A DNA stretch of 64,000 bases from Paenibacillus sp. GM2 (GCF_900069005.2 NZ_LN831279.1:652804-716803), one strand, 5' to 3'. Positions 25,811 to 33,951 are shown, numbered from the stretch's first letter. Notes: generated by a model not told the origin, from the sequence alone. Made by a program: numbers and translations.

Positions 25811-25920
25811 TCTAGGGCGATACTTTGCGTGGGGCGCGATAATATGAGTTTGATCGCCCATACTTAACATCATCGTTTCTAATACAGGCTTTGCACCTTA
25901 TTCTTTAAATTACAATAAGG
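25799..25920 (+). promoter_or_regulatory. Nested hairpin leader (attenuator-like) of fusB
   Basis: TGCAAAGCCTG (25799-25809) pairs with CAGGCTTTGCA (25885-25895); inside, GGGCGAT (25815-25821) pairs with ATCGCCC (25853-25859). A third stem, CCTTATT (25896-25902) with AATAAGG (25914-25920), covers the first bases of the fusB ribosome site AAGGGG. Ribosome occupancy of the leader peptide would disturb the outer stem. Confidence 0.6.
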
Positions 25921-25931
25921 GGCTGAAAGCT

Positions 25932-26579
25932 ATGAGTACACCATTTATTAGAAACCATCAGTATAATATGATTAAGAAACAAGCGGAATTTCTTCAGAAA
26001 ACATTGCAAACGGTTGCGGATCGGAGTGTCCTGGAAACCGTAAGGTACAGTGCTGTAACGAACATTGTTGAAGCATTTCCTTCACTGACAGAGGATCAGA
26101 AGCAGATGCTGGAACAGATATCGGCCCTGGACTCGGCAAGTGACTTCAAGAGCTATCTAAGCGCTTTGGAACCTTACCTGGAGCCTTTTCCGCAGATTAC
26201 GCCGAAGCAGATTCAGAAGCTGTTTCCTAAGAATAAGAAGTTGAAATTACCGGACCTGAATGCTATCGACTTTCGATATTTAACCTATTTGAGCTGGGCG
26301 GATATTGCCACGAACAAGTTATTTACGGTATATCCATTCGAGGGAAGGTTTATCGGTATTGAGGGAAGAATTACACCGATCCACAAGAAGGGATACTGCC
26401 TGTTCTGCAATCGGCACCAAGAGCTTGCCTTCTTTTCGATCAAGACGAAGCCTGCTCATTCTTCGCCGGATAATCTTTCGTTCATAGGGCATTATGTCTG
26501 CCTGGAGAACCAAGAGTGTAATCACCGAATTACCAATACAGGGCCGTTGGAGAAATTCATTCTCTCGGCCACTAAATAA
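25932..26579 (+). CDS. fusB: FusB/FusC family EF-G-binding protein
   Basis: 215 residues, the family length. The N-terminal helical domain (RNHQYNMIKKQAEFLQKTL) and the C-terminal zinc-binding domain are both present; candidate ligands are in CLFCNRHQE and CLENQECNHRI. The segment YLSWADIATNKLFTVYPFEG is characteristic. These proteins bind elongation factor G and release it from stalled ribosomes, giving fusidic acid resistance in staphylococci; chromosomal versions are common in Bacillota. It has its own promoter and a structured leader that may make it inducible. A terminator follows. The symbol denotes the family; resistance in this host is untested. Confidence 0.88.
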   Translation: MSTPFIRNHQYNMIKKQAEFLQKTLQTVADRSVLETVRYSAVTNIVEAFPSLTEDQKQMLEQISALDSASDFKSYLSALEPYLEPFPQITPKQIQKLFPKNKKLKLPDLNAIDFRYLTYLSWADIATNKLFTVYPFEGRFIGIEGRITPIHKKGYCLFCNRHQELAFFSIKTKPAHSSPDNLSFIGHYVCLENQECNHRITNTGPLEKFILSATK

Positions 26580-26594
26580 CATATGAACCGACGT

Positions 26595-26623
26595 AAGGCT
26601 GCCTTTAATGGCAGCCTTTTTTT
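26595..26623 (+). terminator. Rho-independent terminator after fusB
   Basis: Perfect arms AAGGCTGCC and GGCAGCCTT with loop TTTAAT, then seven T, 16 bases after the fusB stop codon. Confidence 0.95.
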
Positions 26624-26705
26624 GATAACAAAACCTATACTTTTGACGGTATAATCTTTATTTTGTTAATTGGAATATATAGGAATTATTTGCTAATATA
26701 TTATT

Positions 26706-26719
26706 TGTAATCGCTTACA
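26706..26719 (+). promoter_or_regulatory. cre box upstream of the CE4 deacetylase
   Basis: TGTAATCGCTTACA matches the CcpA operator consensus (TGTAANCGNTTACA) without mismatch, 110 bases before the gene start. It predicts carbon catabolite control of the secreted enzyme. A definite promoter could not be chosen among several AT-rich candidates. Confidence 0.8.
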
Positions 26720-26829
26720 TTATCTTCTAAGTAGAACATTTTATCACAGACTCGTAGATTGCTCCGGCTAGCTGCTAGATCCCAACAGGTCAGTCTAACT
26801 GCACCTAAATAAAAAGGAGGAATGTTCTA

Positions 26830-27900
26830 ATGTTCAAAGCAAAGATCGTAAAAGTAGTAGCGACCCTTGGGCTCTTTAGCAGTCTGTTCTCGATCCCTAT
26901 GTTGCCAGCAGCTAGTGCAGCTGATGCTAACTGTCCGAATGGTTACGTTGGTCTGACGTACGATGATGGTCCAAATCCAAGCAATACGACAAATTTGCTC
27001 AATGCACTGAAGCAGAATGGTCTACGTGCAACGATGTTCAACATGGGACAAAATGCGCAAAGCTACCCTTCTTTAGTCCAGGCTCAGGTGACCGCAGGGA
27101 TGTGGGTCGGCAACCACTCCTATACGCATCCGCATATGACTACATTGAGCACTTCGCAAATGTCATCGGAAATTACCCGAACTCAGCAGGCCATCCAGTC
27201 GGCTACGGGAACGGCACCAAAGCTGTTCCGCCCACCTTATGGCGAGACGAATGCTACCTTGAAATCCATCGAACAGCAAAACGGTCTTACTGAAGTGCTG
27301 TGGAATGTTGATTCCCAGGACTGGAACGGTGCCTCGACCGCCCAAATCGTAGCTGCTGTAGGCACGATGCAGAACGGAGATGTAATCCTGATGCATGACC
27401 AGTACCAGACAACGCTCCAGGCGATCCCGCAAATTGCGCAGAATCTCAAGAGTCGTGGTCTTTGCTCCGGCATGATCTCTACGTCAACTGGCCGGGCAGT
27501 GGCACCTGACGGAGGCGGTAATACGAATCCTCCAGGCAATACGACGAGAGTAGAAGCAGAGAGCATGACGAAGAGTGGTCAGTATACGGGGAATATCAGT
27601 TCTCCGTTCAGCGGAGTAGCTCTATACGCCAATGGAGACTCGGTCAAGTACACGCAAAATTTCACGAGCGGAAATCATCATTTCTCACTCCGAGGTGCTT
27701 CCAATAACTCTAATATGGCCAGGGTCGACTTGAAAATAGGCGGACAGACGAAGGGGACCTTCTATTTTGGCGGAACTAATCCTGCGGTTTACACTCTGAG
27801 CAATGTCAGTCATGGTACAGGTAATCAGCAAATTGAGCTTGTCGTAACAGCGGATAATGGGACATGGGATGTGTATATCGATTATTTAGAGATTAGCTAA
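26830..27900 (+). CDS. Secreted CE4 polysaccharide deacetylase with C-terminal xylan-type CBM
   Basis: 356 residues behind AAGGAGGAATG-type ribosome site. A signal peptide ends around residue 31 (AASAADA). The NodB deacetylase domain follows with motif 1 TYDDGPN, motif 2 HSYTHPH, motif 3 RPPYGET, and the catalytic LMHD near its end. A Gly/Asn/Pro linker (GGGNTNPPGNTT) leads to a beta-sandwich starting VEAESM and ending WDVYIDYLEIS, of the CBM35/36 group that binds xylan with calcium. Together this indicates an acetylxylan esterase or chitooligosaccharide deacetylase acting outside the cell. Single gene with a cre box upstream and stem-loop copy 6 downstream. Confidence 0.92.
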   Translation: MFKAKIVKVVATLGLFSSLFSIPMLPAASAADANCPNGYVGLTYDDGPNPSNTTNLLNALKQNGLRATMFNMGQNAQSYPSLVQAQVTAGMWVGNHSYTHPHMTTLSTSQMSSEITRTQQAIQSATGTAPKLFRPPYGETNATLKSIEQQNGLTEVLWNVDSQDWNGASTAQIVAAVGTMQNGDVILMHDQYQTTLQAIPQIAQNLKSRGLCSGMISTSTGRAVAPDGGGNTNPPGNTTRVEAESMTKSGQYTGNISSPFSGVALYANGDSVKYTQNFTSGNHHFSLRGASNNSNMARVDLKIGGQTKGTFYFGGTNPAVYTLSNVSHGTGNQQIELVVTADNGTWDVYIDYLEIS

Positions 27901-27968
27901 AGCGTGAAATGGTAAGGCAATTTTATAGTCATGGAACGGATGCAGGCTTTCCCCTTTATGGTTATTAG

Positions 27969-28045
27969 TTGTATAATCAGGGGAAAGCTCAGACAACACA
28001 CACCCCAGCCTAGGATAAGAGCTATCTTAGGCTGGGGTGTTTTAT
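27969..28045. repeat. Dispersed stem-loop, copy 6 (terminator-like)
   Basis: Thirteen-base arms ACACCCCAGCCTA and TAGGCTGGGGTGT (28000-28040) with core GGATAAGAGCTATCT, followed by TTTTATTTT. The left flank contains TTGTATAATC and CTCAGACAACA as in copies 3 and 4. Likely terminates the CE4 gene. Confidence 0.88.
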
Positions 28046-28200
28046 TTTCATTAGGGATATTGATAGTTAATTATAAGAGGTTTATTTAGTAATTATAGAA
28101 ATCACGCAGAAATATTGTATAGGAAAAGTGTGGGTTTAAGCTGGGCCGAAACTTGCGAGAGAAGAGAATTGTTGAGCTGACTAGAGGGGGAAGAAAAGAA

Positions 28201-28704
28201 ATGAGTAATAATCTAAAGCTAGAGCTGTCTATTGTAGATAAAGAATCTGACGTAGCTTTCTTTTGGGAGTTATTTAATGATTATATTAATGAACTTTCTC
28301 TTAACGCAACTATAGGGAGTGAGTTTGATGTGGACTACTTTTACTCTGATGAATATAGAGATGTAATTGAGGAACTAAGAAGTAGAGATATAAACCCACT
28401 AAAAATTTATTTTATACAAGAAGCGGCTTTGATTGGTTTTTTAATGTATGTCACTTATTTTGATGAAGGTGGAAAATGCTTTTTAATGGAATACTATATC
28501 GAACCTAAATACCGCAACCATGGGTATGGCAAGCTGGCTTATTTGCAAGCTGAACAGCTTGTTAGGAATGAAGGTGCTTTATATATTGAATTAACACCGA
28601 CCAACGAAGCCAACGAAAGGTTCTGGAGTAGGGTTGGGTTCGAGAAGTCTATGGATGTGGATGAAGATAACAAACACTATTACAGAAAATCACTTAAGAT
28701 ATAA
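28201..28704 (+). CDS. GNAT N-acetyltransferase
   Basis: 167 residues from an ATG behind GAGGGGGAAG. The N-terminus (LELSIVDKESDVAFFWELFN) and YIEPKYRNHGYGKLAYLQAE with TPTNEANERFWSRVGF are typical of the GNAT fold; the acetyl-CoA loop is N-H-G-Y-G-K. Substrate unknown. Codon use is more AT-rich than in the 44-63 kb region, as in the neighbouring accessory genes. A decayed GNAT gene follows 120 bases later, so this region has lost and gained members of the family. Confidence 0.85.
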   Translation: MSNNLKLELSIVDKESDVAFFWELFNDYINELSLNATIGSEFDVDYFYSDEYRDVIEELRSRDINPLKIYFIQEAALIGFLMYVTYFDEGGKCFLMEYYIEPKYRNHGYGKLAYLQAEQLVRNEGALYIELTPTNEANERFWSRVGFEKSMDVDEDNKHYYRKSLKI

Positions 28705-28827
28705 AAGAAATTTGGAATATAAATGAACTTCGCCAGTAACAATACTACTTATAATTTCTTTATTAATCTATCTATTTCGTCAGACTGATATTAAGGGGAA
28801 AGAAAAGGATAAGGTGGGACAGAGTAA

Positions 28828-29081
28828 TTGATAACAAATGCTGTACGACTAGCAACTTCAGAAGACTGTTTATCGTTAGTTGAATTAAATTACAAATTTA
28901 GTGGAGTGGAACGACCCCGCAAATCATTCGCTTGTTAGAAGAAAACTTGCTCCAAATCGGGGTCAAGCATATCACGGTATTAACAGGACAAAGCAATGTT
29001 AGGGCCCAAAAAACATATCAAAAAGCGAAATATGTATTAGCGGATGAAGTTATGTATGAGAAATTAGCTGAGGAATCTTAG
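28828..29081 (+). pseudogene. GNAT acetyltransferase with internal deletion
   Basis: From a TTG with AAGGTGGGA upstream, the frame encodes a GNAT-like start (ITNAVRLATSEDCLSLVELN) up to about 28920, then a second frame encodes the C-terminal part (QIIRLLEENLLQIGVKHITV followed by NVRAQKTYQKAKYVLADEVM) ending at TAG 29081. The acetyl-CoA loop and central strands are absent. Deletion of roughly 200 bases plus a frame change explains this. Confidence 0.75.
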
Positions 29082-29104
29082 CTTTAGGGAGGAAAGAATA
29101 TGCA

Positions 29105-29755
29105 ATGAATAGAGGTGCTGGTATGCAGAACCCTTTTAAAGAAATCCTGTCTTCAGAAGATGAGATTAGAGAGCTCATAGGTCATCCCAGTGAGATTGTT
29201 AAAAAGAAAGCCATACAACACCTGGATGCTCATTGCCAAAATTTTATTGCTATGTCCCCATTATTATTTATGTCCACTGCGGATGATCAAGGGTTTTGTG
29301 ATGTATCTCCGCGGGGGGATGCTCCTGGATCGGTTCTAGTCATAGATGAGCAACACTTAGTGATTCCTGAGCGGCCAGGCAATCGTAGAATCGATTCTTT
29401 AAGGAATATTTTGTTAAACTCCAGAATCGGCCTAATATTTCTTATTCCCGGGTTAGAAGAGACGCTTAGAATTAATGGGAAAGCCTTCGTAATCAAGGAT
29501 AAGTACATTCTAGGACAAATGAAATCCAGAGATAAGCAGCCCCTATTAGGGATTGGGGTAGAGGTTGAGGAATGCTTCATTCATTGTGCTAAAGCCTTTA
29601 AGCGGTCCAAGGTGTGGGATAGCCGGTCGTGGGCTATGGACGACGCTTTGCCGTCGGTTTCGGCTATATTAAAGGATCATGTGAACTCATCTGAATATAC
29701 TGAAGAGGTTATACGGAAAGGATTAGCGGAGAGCTACGAGAAGAGATTATATTGA
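29105..29755 (+). CDS. FMN-dependent PPOX-type flavoprotein (MSMEG_1061 group)
   Basis: 216 residues from ATG 29105; ATG 29123, behind AGAGGTG, is an alternative. The split-barrel FMN-binding domain shows FIAMSPLLFMSTADDQGFCDVSPRGD, then LVIPERPGNRRIDSLRNIL and GLIFLIPGLEETLRINGKAF, typical of the pyridoxamine-phosphate-oxidase-like group annotated MSMEG_1061. CFIHCAKAFKRSKVWDS near the end is also conserved. The reaction is unknown; relatives bind FMN or F420 and reduce small molecules. It is followed by a GNAT, a DinB and an RDD gene on the same strand with short gaps, probably partly cotranscribed. Confidence 0.88.
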   Translation: MNRGAGMQNPFKEILSSEDEIRELIGHPSEIVKKKAIQHLDAHCQNFIAMSPLLFMSTADDQGFCDVSPRGDAPGSVLVIDEQHLVIPERPGNRRIDSLRNILLNSRIGLIFLIPGLEETLRINGKAFVIKDKYILGQMKSRDKQPLLGIGVEVEECFIHCAKAFKRSKVWDSRSWAMDDALPSVSAILKDHVNSSEYTEEVIRKGLAESYEKRLY

Positions 29756-29783
29756 ATCAAGTTATTAGCCGGAGGAGATAATT

Positions 29784-30179
29784 ATGATCGTTTATTCAGA
29801 TGACAAAGAACAAAATGCACGCGATGTAGCTGAAGTTTTTCGGAATTCCGGAATTAAGAGACCTTATGAAGATGTTGAGAGAATCCAAAGCATGATCGAT
29901 CATTCAGATATTATGATTACCGCTTGGTCTGATGGCAGGATGGTGGGAGTAGCCAGAGCTTTAACTGACTATTCGTATTGCTGTTATTTATCTGATCTGG
30001 CGGTGGACCAGGGATATCAGAAACAGGGAATTGGAAAAGAACTGGTACAACGTGTACAGGCAAAAATAGGGGAGCAATGCTCATTAATACTAATTTCTGC
30101 CCCAACCGCAGTGGATTACTACCCGGGTTTGGGATTTGAACGAACGGATAAAGCATTTTTAATAAGAAGAGACCAGTAA
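29784..30179 (+). CDS. GNAT N-acetyltransferase
   Basis: 131 residues behind GGAGGAG. A short single-domain GNAT: ITAWSDGRMVGVARALTDYS, LSDLAVDQGYQKQGIGKELV (acetyl-CoA loop Q-x-x-G-I-G-K) and LISAPTAVDYYPGLGFERTD. This compact form is frequent in Bacillota and of unknown substrate. It lies 28 bases after the PPOX gene, so the two probably share a transcript, and 29 bases before the DinB-family gene. Confidence 0.88.
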   Translation: MIVYSDDKEQNARDVAEVFRNSGIKRPYEDVERIQSMIDHSDIMITAWSDGRMVGVARALTDYSYCCYLSDLAVDQGYQKQGIGKELVQRVQAKIGEQCSLILISAPTAVDYYPGLGFERTDKAFLIRRDQ

Positions 30180-30208
30180 GCAGCCAAAGTACTTATGAGG
30201 GGGATCAG

Positions 30209-30670
30209 ATGAAAGCTCTATTTCAATACAATTGGCAGGTCAGGGATGAATGGTTCGACGTATTGGAAACAATTCCACCACTTGAACTAATAAAAGAGCG
30301 TGGAACGGGAGTGGGCTCCTATCTTAAGACGCTTTTTCATATCCTTGATGTGGAATATAGCTGGATAAGAGCCATGCAGAATGAACCGGACATCGTGTTT
30401 CCATTTGAGGAGTATCAAGATGTTCAAGCTTTGAGAAACCTGTCCAATGAACTCAGAGTTGAAATTAGAGAGTTTATTGATCAATGGACACACGAGATGG
30501 AATATGAAATGGTGCATCCATCTTGGCAGGATAAGCCCTTCTGTAAAGGTGAAATTTTAAGACATATTTTAGTTCATGAAATCCATCATATTGGCCAGTT
30601 CTCAATTTGGTCGAAGGAAATCGGGATCCAAGTCGTTAGTTCGAATTTTATCGGTAGAGAATTAATGTGA
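30209..30670 (+). CDS. DinB family protein
   Basis: 153 residues behind GAGGGGG. The four-helix DinB fold is suggested by the N-terminal WQVRDEWFDVLE, a first metal histidine in LKTLFHILDVEYSWI and the paired histidines in HILVHEIHHIGQFSIWSKEIG near the C-terminus; three histidines in this pattern bind a divalent metal. Family members include thiol-transferases (bacillithiol transferases, maleylpyruvate isomerase-like) and uncharacterised damage-inducible proteins. The exact reaction is not predictable. Placed in the PPOX-GNAT-DinB gene string. Confidence 0.9.
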   Translation: MKALFQYNWQVRDEWFDVLETIPPLELIKERGTGVGSYLKTLFHILDVEYSWIRAMQNEPDIVFPFEEYQDVQALRNLSNELRVEIREFIDQWTHEMEYEMVHPSWQDKPFCKGEILRHILVHEIHHIGQFSIWSKEIGIQVVSSNFIGRELM

Positions 30671-30775
30671 CCTCACTAAGAACGTACTCCCATGATTAAT
30701 ATCCAGAAACAAATAAGAATCCACATATCCTTAAAATAATAAACGAATCAGGCTGCTTAAGGAAGGTGGAGAGTA

Positions 30776-31171
30776 ATGGAGGCCGATTTTTGGGTTAGAT
30801 TCGGGGCTTTGATAATAGACTCAATCTTCATCGGAATCCTAATAGCAATAGTGTCTTATATGATTACAGGCGGTACAAACGATGAGAGCGTCAAGAGCAT
30901 ATTAAGGTTCTTATATTCGTTGTTATTGCCAATTTTCTGGGGAGGGTATACCGTTGGGAAGCGTCTCTGTGGGATCAAAATAAGAAAGGTCGATGATCAA
31001 ACTCCGCCTGGACTTGGAACCATGTTCCTGCGCAATGTCTTTGCAGGTTTGATCTATACCCTGACCCTGGGAATTGGTGTGATTATCAGTGCATTTATGG
31101 TGGGAATGCGCTTGGATCGAAGAGCGATTCATGATTTTATTGCGGGTACAGAAGTGGTACATAATAAATGA
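30776..31171 (+). CDS. RDD family membrane protein
   Basis: 131 residues behind AAGGTGGAG. The defining Arg and Asp residues are visible: FWVRFGALIIDSIFIGILIA at the first helix (R, D), then TVGKRLCGIKIRKVD, and LFLRNVFAGLIYTLTLG with RRAIHDFIAGTEVV at the end. Three membrane helices. RDD proteins are of largely unknown function, some linked to sodium/proton transport. It may be cotranscribed with the next small membrane protein gene. Cytoplasmic membrane. Confidence 0.9.
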   Translation: MEADFWVRFGALIIDSIFIGILIAIVSYMITGGTNDESVKSILRFLYSLLLPIFWGGYTVGKRLCGIKIRKVDDQTPPGLGTMFLRNVFAGLIYTLTLGIGVIISAFMVGMRLDRRAIHDFIAGTEVVHNK

Positions 31172-31240
31172 GCCGGATTACACTATAGGCTATTATGAGA
31201 TATCGGGTCATTATTACTATGAGAAAGGAGGCATTTAGCT

Positions 31241-31588
31241 TTGCTAAAACCCAAGAACAATGTAAGAAGGGGTTGGATATGGGTCGGTGCTTGCTTTATG
31301 ATAATGATACTTGGCAGTAATCACCTGCATGGTTACTCCTTTTTGGATAGTTTTTTGAATGCTATTGGGATTGAAAGCTGGGCTACGAATGGGAAGATAA
31401 GCTGGCATGTAACATCCATCATAGCCCTCCCTCTGTTATTGCTTTGCTTCATCCAATCAGTACGTTACATGAAGATGAGATATCCCAACGTTGCCATCAC
31501 TTTATTTATAGGTAGCTGCTTATTTGGCGGCCTATATCCTAAACTGACAGAGCATGTGGTTAACTTCAGTCAGTGGTTAATGAAATAA
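31241..31588 (+). CDS. Small membrane protein, unknown function
   Basis: 115 residues from a TTG with AAAGGAGG ten bases upstream. Three hydrophobic stretches are visible (WIWVGACFMIMILGSNHLHG, TSIIALPLLLLCFIQSV and VAITLFIGSCLFGGLY) with short loops between. I do not recognise a family. Its 3-prime end overlaps by about twelve bases the end of a decayed minus-strand gene. It follows the RDD gene at 69 bases. Confidence 0.65.
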   Translation: MLKPKNNVRRGWIWVGACFMIMILGSNHLHGYSFLDSFLNAIGIESWATNGKISWHVTSIIALPLLLLCFIQSVRYMKMRYPNVAITLFIGSCLFGGLYPKLTEHVVNFSQWLMK

Positions 31589-31798
31589 ATAGTGGTCTGG
31601 ATTTACTGCAAAGCTGCCATACATTTTAGGGGAAGCATCTAGACAGGCCAGAATTGACTTTTCTAGCTCATCCGTAAATTTGAGCTGCCTAATTACTTTT
31701 TGCTGTTTCACATCAAAGACTTGGACGAGCGTGGGATCTGTGGCTTGAGCATTCACCTACAGCAGTCCTAATACGATCGTTATTATTTTTAGAATCAT
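31577..31798 (-). pseudogene. Decayed exported-protein gene with in-frame stop
   Basis: On the minus strand, an ATG with GAGGTGA upstream starts a signal peptide (ILKIITIVLGLL), then TAG interrupts at codon 14, and the same frame goes on with VNAQATDPTLVQVFDVKQQK and a further 40 residues to TAA. VQVFDVKQQKVIR recalls a family of small exported Bacillus proteins, which are longer; the C-terminus is missing too. Both defects suggest a pseudogene. Confidence 0.65.
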
Positions 31799-31866
31799 TT
31801 AGGTTCACCTCACAGATATTATTCCCAGGTTCCCAGGATCAATAAATAGATAAAGAGGAAGCGCAT

Positions 31867-32250
31867 ATGACCCATAAAATGATGACAGAACAAGAGATAA
31901 ATAAGCTGCTTAGCTATCTTGATTTTTTTCAAGATTCCGGCAGTGTTTTCTTTACTGAGGTAAATGGGTATTACCGGGAGAGCGAAGAAGTTCTCAGGTT
32001 CCGTGAAGCACTGAATGAGACCGGATTTTTATTAGTATTCGATTGGAAGACTTGGCTTCATGAGCATGAAGTCTATAAAGATATCAGCCATGACATCCAG
32101 GATCAGATTCGGAATGCTGATATAGAGATATTGAGGAAATTAATGACGAGCTATATTCGCGGAGATCGGTTCAACGAAGGGTTGTTTATTTCTACGATTG
32201 TAAACGGACATATCGCCAATATTTTATTGAGACTTAAGGAACTGGTATAG
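31867..32250 (+). CDS. DUF6508-like protein
   Basis: 127 residues behind AAAGAGGAAG. The sequence EINKLLSYLDFFQDSGSVFF, EEVLRFREALNETGFLLVFDW and the C-terminal LRKLMTSYIRGDRFNEGLF with ISTIVNGHIANILLRL match, as I recall, DUF6508, a family of small soluble proteins of unknown function; the tail is its most conserved part. No catalytic residues are known. A bidirectional terminator separates it from the convergent HpaB-like gene. Cytoplasmic. Confidence 0.75.
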   Translation: MTHKMMTEQEINKLLSYLDFFQDSGSVFFTEVNGYYRESEEVLRFREALNETGFLLVFDWKTWLHEHEVYKDISHDIQDQIRNADIEILRKLMTSYIRGDRFNEGLFISTIVNGHIANILLRLKELV

Positions 32251-32282
32251 AAGCCAGCAGAACAGAGTGATTATTTAAATAA

Positions 32283-32310
32283 AAGGCCTAACTCATAAGA
32301 GTCAGGCCTT
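32283..32310. terminator. Bidirectional terminator
   Basis: Arms AAGGCCTAACTC and GAGTCAGGCCTT (one mismatch) with loop ATAA lie between convergent genes; the 3-prime end of the HpaB-like gene runs into the stem. Confidence 0.85.
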
Positions 32311-33768
32311 ATTGCTTTGCAAGAAGTCAGAGACCATGTTCTTGTATCCATCTTGATTCGGGAAGCAGTTATATAACCTGGAGGAGATCATTTTCTGACT
32401 GCCCAGGAAGAAGAGCTCATACTGATTTTGTCTCCCACCAAAAGCCCCGGCTCCCAGCTCCCAGGCTAGCCGAAACAAGGCGACTCGTTCCTTCGCAGTC
32501 GAGAAAATACCTTTTAAATAGTTCTCCAGATAAGGCTGAACACCTGATTCGAGATAAGCTCCCGAGGGACTCATGATTAAGCTGCTGGAGCTCAGCATTT
32601 GAATTATATTAGTGATTTCTAGATGGAAGTCAGGGAATTGCAGACTGGCGGCAAGCAAAGGACTGGTCGCAGGTATATAGTATCCCAGCTCATTGGCAGC
32701 TGCCTCTGCCTCCGACGCGAGTCTTAGTCCCTTCAGATTCTCAAGCGTCATCATCACCCGCGATATTTGCTGGATCGTGGACATCTCTAAGGTGACATTT
32801 TGCTCCTCTGCCAAGCTTTGAATAAGACCGAGAAGAAACTCTGTTTTGGCAATATATCTGGAGACGACCTGATATCCGGCATGGGCTAAGAAGTTTCCTT
32901 CTGTAAGTAAACGATTCGCCATGTTCTCATTCCCATAGATAAATACACGGTTATGAGGAACAAGCACCTTGTCGAAAATAACCATCGTATCCATCTCATC
33001 AAATCGGGAGCTGAGCGGATAGTCGAAGGTGGAGTCATGCGCATAGCTGTCACGGCAAACAAAGGTCATCCCCTCGAGATCATTCGGGACTGCGAAAGCG
33101 ACGGCCATTGGATTCGCATCCTCTGAAAATGTGAAGGAAGGGGTGGGCAGGACCAGAATTTCTTCACATGTCGCACCTTGAGTAGCCATTACAAAGGCAC
33201 CGCTAACGATCAGACCTTCGTCAGTGGCTTCAATCACCTTACAAGCGAGGGTTTCTTCAATAGGGTCTGCCTCTGCTGACCATTTGCTTGCAAACGGCTG
33301 GACAAAAGCATGGGATAAAGTGATGTCGTTGTCCCGGCAATATTCATAATAGCTTCTTAAATGGTTGGCGAACTTAGGGTCATCCTCTTCAAGAATCGCA
33401 GCAGCAGTGTATAACGACATAAGGACTGTATTCATATAGTCGGGAGAGCGGCCCAGAAATCCGTGATGTCTATTGGACCACAGATCAATCATTTGTCTCC
33501 TTTGCAGTAAATCCTCTCTATTCATTGGAGGAAGAAAAGATAAGCCAACGGGATCATCGCCGAGCGGGGATTTATAAGTCATCAGACCGGTATAGCGGGC
33601 ATCGCACTGCATATCGTATAGATCAGCCTGGGTGTGTATTAGTCCGCGAAATACAGGATGCTCGGATAGCAGACCCGTAACACGCTGGCCGTTATACCAT
33701 AAATTAATGTGTTGACGATCGATCCGCTCGATATACTCTTTACCGTTTTTTATTGGCAAGACATACAC
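32302..33768 (-). CDS. 4-hydroxyphenylacetate 3-monooxygenase family (HpaB-like) oxygenase
   Basis: 488 residues, the usual size. Diagnostic segments of the FADH2-dependent HpaB/PvcC family: GLLSEHPVFRG near the N-terminus, FVQPFASKWSAEADPI, LIVSGAFVMATQGATCEEIL, FDEMDTMVIFDKVLVPHNRVF and the C-terminal SSSSLIMSPSGAYL. The family hydroxylates phenolic compounds with reduced FAD supplied by a separate HpaC reductase, which is not encoded nearby. Cytoplasmic. It is a single gene, so pathway is unclear: catabolism of phenylacetates or tailoring of a natural product are both possible. Confidence 0.92.
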   Translation of the reverse strand: MYVLPIKNGKEYIERIDRQHINLWYNGQRVTGLLSEHPVFRGLIHTQADLYDMQCDARYTGLMTYKSPLGDDPVGLSFLPPMNREDLLQRRQMIDLWSNRHHGFLGRSPDYMNTVLMSLYTAAAILEEDDPKFANHLRSYYEYCRDNDITLSHAFVQPFASKWSAEADPIEETLACKVIEATDEGLIVSGAFVMATQGATCEEILVLPTPSFTFSEDANPMAVAFAVPNDLEGMTFVCRDSYAHDSTFDYPLSSRFDEMDTMVIFDKVLVPHNRVFIYGNENMANRLLTEGNFLAHAGYQVVSRYIAKTEFLLGLIQSLAEEQNVTLEMSTIQQISRVMMTLENLKGLRLASEAEAAANELGYYIPATSPLLAASLQFPDFHLEITNIIQMLSSSSLIMSPSGAYLESGVQPYLENYLKGIFSTAKERVALFRLAWELGAGAFGGRQNQYELFFLGSQKMISSRLYNCFPNQDGYKNMVSDFLQSNKA

Positions 33769-33916
33769 ACCCTCTCGCTATTCCTGGTAAGCGTAGTAGT
33801 TGATTACCACTTATCTTATGCCGTCTAAATAATGAAAGTGATTTGTCCAGAGACTTGGACAATTCGAATGGAAGGAGGCGAACCTTATGATATCGAATAC
33901 TTAGTTACACACATAT

Positions 33917-33951
33917 GATCCGGCCGAGGATAAGCTATCTAAAGCCGGTTC
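33917..33951. repeat. Dispersed stem-loop, copy 7 (diverged)
   Basis: Arms GATCCGGC and GCCGGTTC pair with one mismatch around a loop containing GATAAGCTATC. The right flank TAAATGCGGGAAC resembles the flank of copy 1. Located between divergent genes, so it is not simply a terminator. Confidence 0.65.
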
